DNA of 64,000 nt, taken from assembly GCA_900539915.1 (NCBI GenBank), contig UQDU01000008.1:1-64000 (forward strand), given 5' to 3'. Numbering within the stretch: position 1 is the first letter of the stretch; every line of letters begins with the position of its first letter. The notes under the pieces are model-generated. The model saw only the letters and a list, made by a program, of their open reading frames with translations, was not told where the DNA came from and ran no database searches. Source of the stretch: an uncultured Bacteroidales bacterium (GTDB taxonomy: Bacteria; Bacteroidota; Bacteroidia; Bacteroidales; Muribaculaceae). Position numbers and translations under genes: made by a program. Positions 1-7,513 of the stretch are shown piece by piece.

Positions 1-51
1 TTAATCAAAAGATACACCACTCAGGATTTAATTTTTGTTATTAAACACCCT

Positions 52-513
52 CTAAGCCTCGCCACCGTCAAGTTCATCAAACACGAGCGTCATATCAACA
101 TGCTTCTGTCCGTCAAGCATGAATATGCCCGATGTCTGGCGGAAACCAACCGTACTGTACATATGCGCGGCATAAAGCTGCGCCTCAATGGAGATTGACG
201 GCGAGTCAAACCTCTCGTGTGCGATGCGCACACCCTCGGCCATCAGAGCGCGTCCGATGCCGCAGCGGCGACGCACAGAAATGACTCGCCCTATATGTAT
301 GTCATCACTGCATACACCCGGAGGTATCACGCGCAGATACCCTACCATCGCCCCCTCCTCCATGGCCATCAGATGCACCGACACCTTGTCAGCTTCATCT
401 ATATCCTGATAGGCACAACGCTGCTCTACAACAAAAACCTCAGCCCGCAGCCTGTATATGCTCCAAAGCTCATCATGTGACAGCTCATAGAATCCTTTAG
501 CTACAAATTCCAT
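52..513 (-). CDS. GNAT family N-acetyltransferase (ElaA-like)
   Basis: A small acetyltransferase of the GNAT fold expected to move an acetyl group from acetyl-CoA to an unknown amine. The N-terminal part (YRLRAEVFVVEQ, then CAYQDIDEAD) matches the ElaA subgroup, and the acetyl-CoA loop is visible as GRVISVRRRCGIGRALM. An ATG six codons upstream (531) is also open, but the promoter-like TATTTTTG at 547-554 would leave only a few bases of leader, so the ATG at 513 is preferred. The gene stands alone. The substrate cannot be told from the sequence. Confidence 0.85.
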   Translation of the reverse strand: MEFVAKGFYELSHDELWSIYRLRAEVFVVEQRCAYQDIDEADKVSVHLMAMEEGAMVGYLRVIPPGVCSDDIHIGRVISVRRRCGIGRALMAEGVRIAHERFDSPSISIEAQLYAAHMYSTVGFRQTSGIFMLDGQKHVDMTLVFDELDGGEA

Positions 514-546
514 ATTTCTCAAACTTGGCAAATAATAATATCACCA

Positions 547-554
547 CAAAAATA
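547..554 (-). promoter_or_regulatory. Bacteroidota -7 promoter element for the GNAT gene
   Basis: On the minus strand the sequence reads TATTTTTG, matching TAnnTTTG. Transcription would begin near 540, about 27 bases before the preferred start codon. No clear TTG was seen at the -33 position. Confidence 0.4.
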
Positions 555-614
555 GCAATAAAAACCCGTCCCGGCCCTATCTGAAGAAAAAATACGAAAA
601 TTCAGCGTCAGCAC

Positions 615-646
615 TTGCAGACTCCGAAAATTGTTGCTATCTTTGC
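615..646 (+). promoter_or_regulatory. Promoter of tRNA-Ser
   Basis: TTG at 615-617 followed after 20 bases by TATCTTTGC at 638-646. Both elements and the spacing match the Bacteroidota sigma-ABfr consensus. Predicted start is about 653, some 34 bases before the mature tRNA. Confidence 0.8.
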
Positions 647-686
647 ATTGCTTTTAGAGAAAAGCCGATTGGCAACGATGCCTACT

Positions 687-773
687 GGAGAGGTGGGTGA
701 GTGGCTGAAACCACCAGTTTGCTAAACTGACGTAGGAGCAATCCTACCACGAGTTCGAATCTCGTCCTCTCCG
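687..773 (+). tRNA. tRNA-Ser (anticodon GCT)
   Basis: The acceptor stem GGAGAGG pairs with CCTCTCC and is followed by discriminator G. The anticodon loop TTGCTAA carries GCT, so it reads AGC/AGU serine codons. The long variable arm (TAGGAGCAATCCTA) is typical of class II serine tRNAs, and the T arm has GTTCGAATC. The CCA end is not encoded. Confidence 0.95.
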
Positions 774-787
774 CAAAACGCAGACAA

Positions 788-826
788 TCCCCTGAAACTC
801 AACGAGTTGTCAGGGGATTAGCTTTT
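788..826 (+). terminator. Intrinsic terminator after tRNA-Ser
   Basis: TCCCCTGA-AACTC pairs with GAGTT-TCAGGGGA around a three-base loop (788-817), and a T5 run follows at 822-826. It ends the tRNA transcript. Confidence 0.7.
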
Positions 827-1141
827 TAAACTCGGACACAAGCCGGACACAAAATACATGGGGGAGTGGAAGTGCTCATTGCGGTAAATGCGTATAAAAC
901 ACACAGATTCGTCTATGCGGCGAATCTTCTTTTTTTCTGTGACGTAGCTTATATCATTTGTTGCCAAGAATCTTGTTGGCGGCGGCAAAACCGATGCCGA
1001 TGAAAAATCCGTAGGAATCAATCGCTGATATGATGACACGAAATTACAGTCAATGCCTTGAGGGCGTGAGCGTTATTTTCATGGACTAAATGCGGTGTGA
1101 CTACCACTGACGTCGGTCACATTCCATTAAACAGGATGCGC
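827..1141. other. Gene-free stretch downstream of tRNA-Ser
   Basis: No convincing gene. Just past the tRNA terminator there is a 9-bp tandem repeat CGGACACAA at 833-841 and 844-852. A minus-strand open frame of about 70 codons covers 818-1039 but shows no recognisable domain. The 3' side of a tRNA is a common integration site, so this could be a decayed element end, but no integrase or second attachment copy was found in the window. Confidence 0.4.
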
Positions 1142-1250
1142 AACTGCTGTTTTGTCGCATAAATAAGGGCGGATGTCGCAAAAGCTGCCATGATATGGCC
1201 GGCGATTATAAATTTGCAGACAAATAACCCAATCACATAAAACAGCAGTT
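1142..1250. repeat. 12-bp inverted repeat flanking the sppA promoter
   Basis: AACTGCTGTTTT at 1142-1153 is repeated in perfect inverse orientation as AAAACAGCAGTT at 1239-1250. The 85-bp interval holds the only clear sppA promoter element, and the right arm ends four bases before the sppA ATG. The arrangement fits an invertible promoter, but no inversion state or dedicated invertase is visible here. Confidence 0.55.
1209..1217 (+). promoter_or_regulatory. -7 promoter element of sppA
   Basis: TAAATTTGC matches TAnnTTTGC. The predicted start is near 1224, giving a leader of about 30 bases. A TTG at -33 is not evident. Confidence 0.6.
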
Positions 1251-1253
1251 ATT

Positions 1254-3045
1254 ATGAAAAAATTCTTTTCCAACATCCTATCCTCCATGATCGGGACATG
1301 GATTGCGTTAGCAGTAGTCGCCATCATCATGATAGGCGCAATCGCTGTGGCAGTCAGCAGTATCGGGGGCAGCGACAACCAGTCGGCATCTCTTGAAAAG
1401 AAATCAATCCTCAAAATAGACCTGAAAGGGTCAATAGAGGAGCGTGAAACATCTTTTGACATAGATTTCATTGCCTTGATGCAGGGGAAAGGTCTTGAGG
1501 AGCCGCAGAGCCTCGTAGCTTTGACCAAAGCACTGCATGAGGCTAAAACCAACGAAAAAAATCAGTGCGCTATACCTTGACTGCAAAGGTGCCAGCGCTT
1601 CACCGGCGACTCTGAAAGCTCTGCGCAACGCCGTCATCGACTTCAAGAAGAGCGGCAAAAAAGTATATGCCTACGGCGACTATCTCTCCCAGGGCGACTA
1701 TTACGTGGCTTCGGTGGCCGACAGCGTATTCCTCAATCCTTCGGGCTACCTCGCTCTGAGCGGCATGTCTACGGCTTCAATCTACATGAAAGACCTGTTT
1801 GACAAATTAGGCATAGAATTTCAGATAGCCAAGGTAGGTACATTTAAATCGGCTGTGGAGCCTTTCACGCAGTCACATATGTCTGAACCGGCACGCGCCC
1901 AGCTCGACACTCTGACCGTCAATATGTGGTCAATAATCAGGGCTGACATCGCTGCGGCACGCAAAATCAAAACCGCCGACATCGACAGCATCATGGCATC
2001 AAACATCACGATGTGTTCCACTCCCGAGCAGATCAAGGGTTGGAAACTCATTGACCGCTGCGTGGTGCGCCGCGAGATGAACGACATCCTGAGCCGTCTG
2101 GTAGGTGTGGATAAGAAAGACCTCCGCTTCGCATCCGTAGCCGACATGGACACTCATTCGGACTGGGGTACCAAATACGACTCCAAAAACCAGATAGCCG
2201 TCCTGTATGCCGCCGGTGAAATAGAGGAAACCGAAAATGCCGGCATCAACTGCGAGAAACTCGTCCCCGTCATCACCAAACTCGCCGATGACGACAATGT
2301 CAAGGCCATGGTGCTCCGCGTCAATTCACCTGGCGGTTCAGTGTTCGGTTCGGCCGAAATCGCCGAGGCCCTGTCATACTTCCAGTCCAAGGGGAAGAAA
2401 CTCGCAGTGTCAATGGGCGACTACGCCGCATCGGGCGGCTACTGGATATCATGCGAGGCCGACCGCATATTCGCATGCCCTCTGACAGTCACCGGCAGCA
2501 TAGGCATCTTCGGCATGCTCCCCAACGGCAAGGGACTGCTTGAAAAGCTCGGAGTAAATCCGCAGTTTGTCACCACCAACCAGCTGTCGGACATCCGCAT
2601 ACCTTTAGCTCCGATTACCGACAGCCAGATGGCAGCACTGCAGGCCGAAATCAACCGCGGATATGACAAATTTATCAATCGAGTAGCCCTCGGACGCCAC
2701 ATGCCCGAGTCAAAAGTCCGCGCCATAGCCGAAGGCCGCGTATGGGACGGCAAAAAAGCACTTGAACTCGGCCTCGTGGACCAACTCGGCACACTTGAAG
2801 ACGCCATAGCATGGGTTGCCACAACCTCCAAGGTTGACAAAGACTACGACGTGGTTCTCTATCCCAAAACCGAATCAAGCTTCATGGACATGGTGATGAG
2901 CATGACCAAGACCGGCCTCGCCCCACAAATGGACCAGATGCTCGGCAAAATCGAAGCCAACCCCTTCCTTCTGGCCAAAGGCATCAGCATAATCCAGCAG
3001 AAACCACTTCAGGCACGAGCCCCCAAAGCCCTGTTCCTCCTCTGA
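1254..3045 (+). pseudogene. sppA: Signal peptide peptidase SppA, frameshifted
   Basis: SppA is a membrane-bound serine/lysine protease that degrades cleaved signal peptides. The first frame (1254-1580) gives the N-terminal anchor (WIALAVVAIIMIGAIAVAV) and about 100 residues. The second frame (open through 1537-3045) carries the rest, including the lysine of GTFKSAVEPF and the serine of AASGGYWI, the two catalytic residues of the long SppA form. The frames meet at the A7 run at 1555-1561. Removing one A joins them as NEKISALYLD, as the family expects, and gives about 596 residues, a normal length. This may be a real mutation, slippage, phase variation or a sequencing error. A terminator follows at 3086. 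Confidence 0.85.
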
Positions 3046-3085
3046 CACCGAAACCCCACAGATAAACAATCAGCTTTTTCACACC

Positions 3086-3132
3086 CCATCCCGGACTGTC
3101 CATCTCCCTCGGTTCAGTCCGGGATGGCTTTT
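3086..3132. terminator. Bidirectional terminator between sppA and the winged-helix gene
   Basis: CCATCCCGGACTG (3086-3098) pairs with CAGTCCGGGATGG (3115-3127), followed by CTTTTA. The opposite strand has a T-rich run as well. It overlaps the stop codon of the convergent downstream gene. Confidence 0.8.
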
Positions 3133-3434
3133 ACTTTCAGCACATATCCTCTTTTATGCAGAGTCTCTATAACGATTGAATCATCAGGTGACAGAAGTTT
3201 CCTGAGATAATTAATCTGCACATTGAGAGCCATTGAATTTGCATAACTTACATCACCCCATACATGTTCCAATATATAGTCCCGTGCAACCATTCTTCCT
3301 TTCTGTCCGACAAGAATCTGCAATATCTCATTTTGTCGCTCGGACATTGTCACAGACACATCATCAAACGTAAGTGATGACAGATTGCAGTCATAACACG
3401 TGCCACCAATAATAATGGTCGTTTCTTCAGTCAT
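3114..3434 (-). CDS. Orphan OmpR/PhoB-type winged-helix DNA-binding protein
   Basis: A 106-residue protein made almost entirely of the C-terminal output domain of OmpR-family response regulators. The hallmarks are SERQNEILQILVGQKGRMVARDYI in outline (helix 1 to 2), then VWGD and NVQINYLRKLL, the recognition helix, and the hairpin wing around HKRGYVL. There is no receiver domain and no kinase beside it. It may be a stand-alone regulator or the surviving end of a longer gene. A MITE-like element lies about 90 bases upstream. Confidence 0.8.
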   Translation of the reverse strand: MTEETTIIIGGTCYDCNLSSLTFDDVSVTMSERQNEILQILVGQKGRMVARDYILEHVWGDVSYANSMALNVQINYLRKLLSPDDSIVIETLHKRGYVLKVKAIPD

Positions 3435-3520
3435 ATACCGATGGCGGTCACAATATCCTATGGAATATGCAAGGATACCTCAACAAAGGTTTAGGCACTA
3501 TCCCCATTGATGTAAAAATC

Positions 3521-3606
3521 TATTACTGTCCGCTAAACCATAAAAGAGTGAGTCCAACATCCTGAACGGCAGAAGTTGGACTTACTTTTTGTATAGGACA
3601 GTAATA
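3521..3606. repeat. MITE-like element A with 11-bp terminal inverted repeats
   Basis: TATTACTGTCC (3521-3531) is repeated inversely as GGACAGTAATA (3596-3606). An inner stem pairs GTGAGTCCAAC with GTTGGACTTAC. There is no coding capacity. The outer end continues as CTGTCCGCTAAA and resembles element B at 22849 (GTGTCCGCTAAA), suggesting one family of small non-autonomous elements or insertion-sequence relics. Confidence 0.55.
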
Positions 3607-3687
3607 ATACCATATAAACTAACAAGCGTCAAAGATGTCCTCATCAGCATCATGCCTGACAGACTATCCATATCCAATATCAGACTT

Positions 3688-4278
3688 TCAGTGGGTCAGG
3701 CGGTGGAGGAGGCGCGTCAGGCGGCGGGTGTCGGAGGGGGTGATGCCCGGGCGGTTACGGGTGTTGCCTTTCTGGAGTGTGGCGGCGATGCGGATGCCGC
3801 TGTAGCGGAATATCTCGCGGAGGACGCGGATGGTACCCGTGGTCTGGTGGAAAAATATGTTCCACGGCCATGGGGTGGTAGATGTGACTATCACGACAGC
3901 CCGTTTGCCCTTCATAAGCGGACGAGGCATGGCCGACTTGTTATCATCCATCATGGCGTAGACCACGCGGTCAAACAATCCTTTCAGCTGTCCGGGCATA
4001 TTGCCCCAATAGCATGGAGATCCGAGCACTATGAGGTCATGGTCACGCAAGAGCGCGGCAAAGCGGTGAGCGTCATCATCGGGCAGTATGCAGGTGCCTC
4101 GGCTGCGGCAAGCCATGCAGCCGGTGCAATGCCGGTAGGCCGATGCCCCGACAGCAAACTCCGTGACACTGTATCCGTCTGCTTCGAGGGATTCTTTAGC
4201 CATGCCGAGGAGCCGGCTGATGTGTCCGTTGACACGCGGTGATGCGTTGATTATCAGAACCTTCTTGTCCATAATCAT
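3688..4278 (-). CDS. Flavodoxin-fold NAD(P)H oxidoreductase
   Basis: A 196-residue FMN-binding reductase of the flavodoxin-like/NADPH-dependent FMN reductase group. The phosphate-binding loop is INASPRVNGHISRL near the start, a cysteine pair lies in CTGCMACRSRGTC (about residue 53), and GSPCYWGNMPGQLKGLFDR is the flavin and active-site loop. The second in-frame ATG (4272) could also be the start. It directly follows the response regulator stop with no gap, so it is the last gene of the TonB/DUF4249/two-component operon. Substrate unknown. Confidence 0.85.
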   Translation of the reverse strand: MIMDKKVLIINASPRVNGHISRLLGMAKESLEADGYSVTEFAVGASAYRHCTGCMACRSRGTCILPDDDAHRFAALLRDHDLIVLGSPCYWGNMPGQLKGLFDRVVYAMMDDNKSAMPRPLMKGKRAVVIVTSTTPWPWNIFFHQTTGTIRVLREIFRYSGIRIAATLQKGNTRNRPGITPSDTRRLTRLLHRLTH

Positions 4279-4986
4279 CTATTGTAATAATTTCTTTAAT
4301 ACATTGTCACGAAATGCCAGGCCTATGGAAAATTCCGTATCCCGGATAAACACATCATTACTGTCAAACGAATCCACAGCCGCGATGCGGACTATGTTTG
4401 ACTTGTTGACACGCAGAAACATGTCAGGCGGCAGAGTCTCCTCCATAGCCTTGATAGTCATGCGTGTTACAAGCCGCCGGCCATCGTTGAGATGTATGAT
4501 CACATAATCTTTCAATCCCTCCACATAGAGAATCTCAGCATACATGACGCGATGATACCTGCGGTCAGCCTTGACTATGATGAACTCCGCCGCCGATTTG
4601 GCCATCTCAGCTTCCCGGGCTTCCTTAAGCAATAATGTATGATAGTCAGCAGCCTTATTGACGGCACGCTCGAATCTCTCGGGGTCAATCGGTTTGAGCA
4701 GATAGTCTACGGCATCGACCTGATAGCTCTCCACGGCATATTCGGAGTATGCCGTAGTGAATATGACAAGGGTATCATGCGGTATCTGTCGGGCAAATTC
4801 AATACCTGTCAGGCCGGGCATCTGTATGTCAAGAAACAGCAGATCCACAGGATTTGCAGCCATATACGCCGCAGCTTCGGACGCATCGGCAGCCATCGCA
4901 CACAGTTCGAGCTTCGGATTGGCATCCACGAGCCGTTTCAGCCCGCGACGAGCTATCGGTTCGTCATCTACTATAAGACACTTCAT
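4279..4986 (-). CDS. LytTR-family response regulator
   Basis: A 235-residue response regulator. The receiver domain (about 1-120) shows VDDEP, the phospho-acceptor aspartate in LLFLDIQMPG and the lysine in YLLKPID. The C-terminal half (about 135-235) is a LytTR DNA-binding domain, with IIVKADRRYHRV, YVEGLKDYVIIH and the terminal FRDNVLKKLL. It overlaps the start of its regulator's cognate sensor kinase region by 23 bases, so the two are translationally linked. Its targets probably include its own operon, but no binding site was identified. Confidence 0.93.
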   Translation of the reverse strand: MKCLIVDDEPIARRGLKRLVDANPKLELCAMAADASEAAAYMAANPVDLLFLDIQMPGLTGIEFARQIPHDTLVIFTTAYSEYAVESYQVDAVDYLLKPIDPERFERAVNKAADYHTLLLKEAREAEMAKSAAEFIIVKADRRYHRVMYAEILYVEGLKDYVIIHLNDGRRLVTRMTIKAMEETLPPDMFLRVNKSNIVRIAAVDSFDSNDVFIRDTEFSIGLAFRDNVLKKLLQ

Positions 4987-6709
4987 CTTCTATGTATGTA
5001 GGTATGGTCAAAGTTACTATATATTTGTCGGATTCCTTACGCTCCGACAGCGAAAAAAGCTCGCCGTAGAGAAAGGCAAGCCTTCGGCGCGTATTGGCAA
5101 GTCCCAGACCGCCGGAATGTATGTCAGCGGTATCCTTAGCCGGTGAAAACGAGTTGACGCATCTGAACAGGCACATGCCGTGGGGTGCCCTTTCAAACGA
5201 AATATCCACATAACGCCGTCCGCCTACGACAGTGCTGTATTTCACCGCATTTTCCACAAAAGTGATGAAAATGAGTGTCGGCACCAGCATCTCCCCTATC
5301 CGCCGGTCGGTGGATATGGAATAGTCAAACGGCTCTATGCGTGTCTTCTCAAGATTGAGGTATGTGCGCAGAAACCACACTTCATGTGCCACGGTGGCGC
5401 ATCCACGGTCAGTCTCGGCAAACTGATACTGTAGGAGGTTTTTCAATTGATCAAGCATCTCCGATGCTTGACGAGGATTCTCGTCGGCGAGTATGCCCAC
5501 ATTGTTGAGCACATTGAAGAGAAAGTGCGGATTGATCTGCTTGCGCAGAAACGCATATTCCTGCCTGACTGTCTCGGTGCGCAGCAGTGTCATCCTACGC
5601 GAACCTATAATCCAGTCCTGCAAGAACATTATGGCTCCCGTACCGCCTATAAACAATGCCATGGTCAGCATCGACCCCAGAGTCGACACGACCATTATAG
5701 GCACCGGCATAGCATGGTTATAGGCAGCCGGCTCATATGTGAGCATCTCTGTGACAATCATCGGAACCACAAGCACCACTATCTCCACCGCGACCGATAT
5801 ACAGTATCGCTTCAGGCTGCGATGCTTCTTGAACCGCCGAAACAGCCACAGGATATTGCTGTAGGCCAGCAGATTGAGAAACAGATACATGCACACCGCT
5901 CCGCTCAGTCGGTGCAACGTGAATTCAGGCTGATCGGGCGCATTGAAAAATGTCCCGAAAGCTATCACGGCCAGAAGTATCTGGAATATCAGATGCCTCC
6001 ACACGCGGCTGTGACGCGACACCAGGAAATCCGTCAACGATGAGAACGACAGAGATTCCAGTTCCTCTCCTCCGTCATCGACAGGAGGCGTGGGCAATTC
6101 GTATAACTGATGACGCAGATAGTCGGCCAGATGCCTGATTTCCGACGCAGCCGACGCAGGGGCTGATTTCAACGCCTCTCCCACCTTGTCAAGCATCGAC
6201 ATGATGCGGCCGGAGTCAAGCCTCGTCTTTACGGCTGAGATATATGCCTGCAAGGTTTCGACAGAGCGTTTCTCGCGGTCAAGTTCGACGCTCCACCGCT
6301 CATAGAGCTGCAAAGCCCCGATGCCGAGGAGAATCATGGCAAGCAGAATGCTGTTGATGAAACTGTCAACCAATATCCATGGCGACAGATAGTAAGATAT
6401 GCGTGGCGGTATGTCAAGCCAGACGCGCGTGGCATACTCCAGACCAAGCCCTATTAGCGACACCACAAACGACAGAGCGATGACATACAGCCCATAGGCC
6501 ACATAACGTTGCCTCATCAATATGCGAGGTACGGCATAGACATTGTTTACTACGGCGGCAAGCATAAACAGCGATGCCATGGGCACAAGCAGCCAGCATA
6601 TCCTGTAGCCGCACTGCTCGTATGACTCGACGAACGCCGCCACGACCACACCTGATGCAACGAACGTAAATGCGACGGCCAGTATCAGATATTTGACAGC
6701 CCTGTTCAC
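4964..6709 (-). CDS. LytS/YehU-type sensor histidine kinase with two membrane modules
   Basis: A 581-residue membrane kinase. A first membrane block occupies about residues 5-135 and a second about 235-370, separated by a soluble linker. The His_kinase domain follows with the phosphorylated histidine in QINPHFLFN and an ATPase region with FVENAVKYS and GGLGLANTRRRL. Most members of this family have one membrane block, so the doubled arrangement is notable. The start is GTG, overlapping the upstream DUF4249 stop as GTGA. It pairs with the LytTR regulator downstream. Confidence 0.92.
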   Translation of the reverse strand: MNRAVKYLILAVAFTFVASGVVVAAFVESYEQCGYRICWLLVPMASLFMLAAVVNNVYAVPRILMRQRYVAYGLYVIALSFVVSLIGLGLEYATRVWLDIPPRISYYLSPWILVDSFINSILLAMILLGIGALQLYERWSVELDREKRSVETLQAYISAVKTRLDSGRIMSMLDKVGEALKSAPASAASEIRHLADYLRHQLYELPTPPVDDGGEELESLSFSSLTDFLVSRHSRVWRHLIFQILLAVIAFGTFFNAPDQPEFTLHRLSGAVCMYLFLNLLAYSNILWLFRRFKKHRSLKRYCISVAVEIVVLVVPMIVTEMLTYEPAAYNHAMPVPIMVVSTLGSMLTMALFIGGTGAIMFLQDWIIGSRRMTLLRTETVRQEYAFLRKQINPHFLFNVLNNVGILADENPRQASEMLDQLKNLLQYQFAETDRGCATVAHEVWFLRTYLNLEKTRIEPFDYSISTDRRIGEMLVPTLIFITFVENAVKYSTVVGGRRYVDISFERAPHGMCLFRCVNSFSPAKDTADIHSGGLGLANTRRRLAFLYGELFSLSERKESDKYIVTLTIPTYIEDEVSYSR

Positions 6710-7512
6710 TCTACCTCTTCCATCTGATCGGGATGATACACTATGTCGCTCCGGTCAACGGGCGAAGCGAGAAAATATCCGAGACAGAAGTCGCCGGCAA
6801 ACATGCGCGGGCCGTTGCTGTCGCTCTGTAGTGCCACGAGATAGTCAAACATCTCACGTGACACCGCCGTAACCGAGACCGTAACCACATCGCCGTCACG
6901 AAGCACCATATTATCATCCTCCTCGTCGACATCCTTGCGACTCGTCATAATCACCTCATGGATAAGCCCATTGACGGCGTGGCAGTCGTCAAGCACGCTC
7001 CACAGATAAGCCTCGCCATTACGGTAGAGACGCACCCAGTAACAGTCATCCACTCCCGGCGAGTCGGTAAACGTCACTTGAAGCAACGCCACATAGTCAT
7101 AGGGCATCTTGATCCAGCGAAATTCCAGAGCGAGGATGTCAGTTGACGGCCCCATGGTGGAAACAGACGAATACGAGCGTCCGCCGGCCGACACATCTAA
7201 GCGGTATTCATGTCCCTCTATGCCTCCGAGAGCATCGGTAAACACACCGTCGGCGTCAGGCGACAGCGACACGGTAGTTCCGGCAGTCATATCCGTCAGA
7301 CGCACGGACGCATCGGTAATCTTATGGCGATTCATCGCTTCATCCATCGGGGTCGTGGAAGTCAGGGCCACCCGGGCACCGTCAGCTGTCAGATTACCTT
7401 CGATAACCAGCTGTGGCTCCACATCGTGGTAATGAAAATCAAGCTCCTTCTCGCATGAAGTACACATGACAGCCGCCGTCAGCAGCAGACCTATATAATA
7501 TCTTGTCATCAT
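6706..7512 (-). CDS. DUF4249-type outer membrane lipoprotein
   Basis: A 268-residue secreted protein. The N-terminus ends in a lipobox (TAAVMCTSC), after which EKELDF and QLVIEGNLTADG match the start of DUF4249 proteins. These are usually encoded beside a TonB-dependent receptor and are thought to sit on the cell surface and help the receptor, though no ligand is known. Here it starts one base after the TonB receptor stop and ends overlapping the sensor kinase start. Confidence 0.85.
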   Translation of the reverse strand: MMTRYYIGLLLTAAVMCTSCEKELDFHYHDVEPQLVIEGNLTADGARVALTSTTPMDEAMNRHKITDASVRLTDMTAGTTVSLSPDADGVFTDALGGIEGHEYRLDVSAGGRSYSSVSTMGPSTDILALEFRWIKMPYDYVALLQVTFTDSPGVDDCYWVRLYRNGEAYLWSVLDDCHAVNGLIHEVIMTSRKDVDEEDDNMVLRDGDVVTVSVTAVSREMFDYLVALQSDSNGPRMFAGDFCLGYFLASPVDRSDIVYHPDQMEEVE

Positions 7513-7513
7513 A

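Noticed and set aside
818..1039. Minus-strand frame of 73 codons after tRNA-Ser
   Set aside because: No domain and no ribosome-binding context. Tested as a possible integrase end and no recombinase motif was found.
3589..4242. Long plus-strand frame opposite the flavodoxin gene
   Set aside because: It is the antisense shadow of the flavodoxin gene, which has clear motifs on the minus strand. Similar shadows opposite other large genes were left out.
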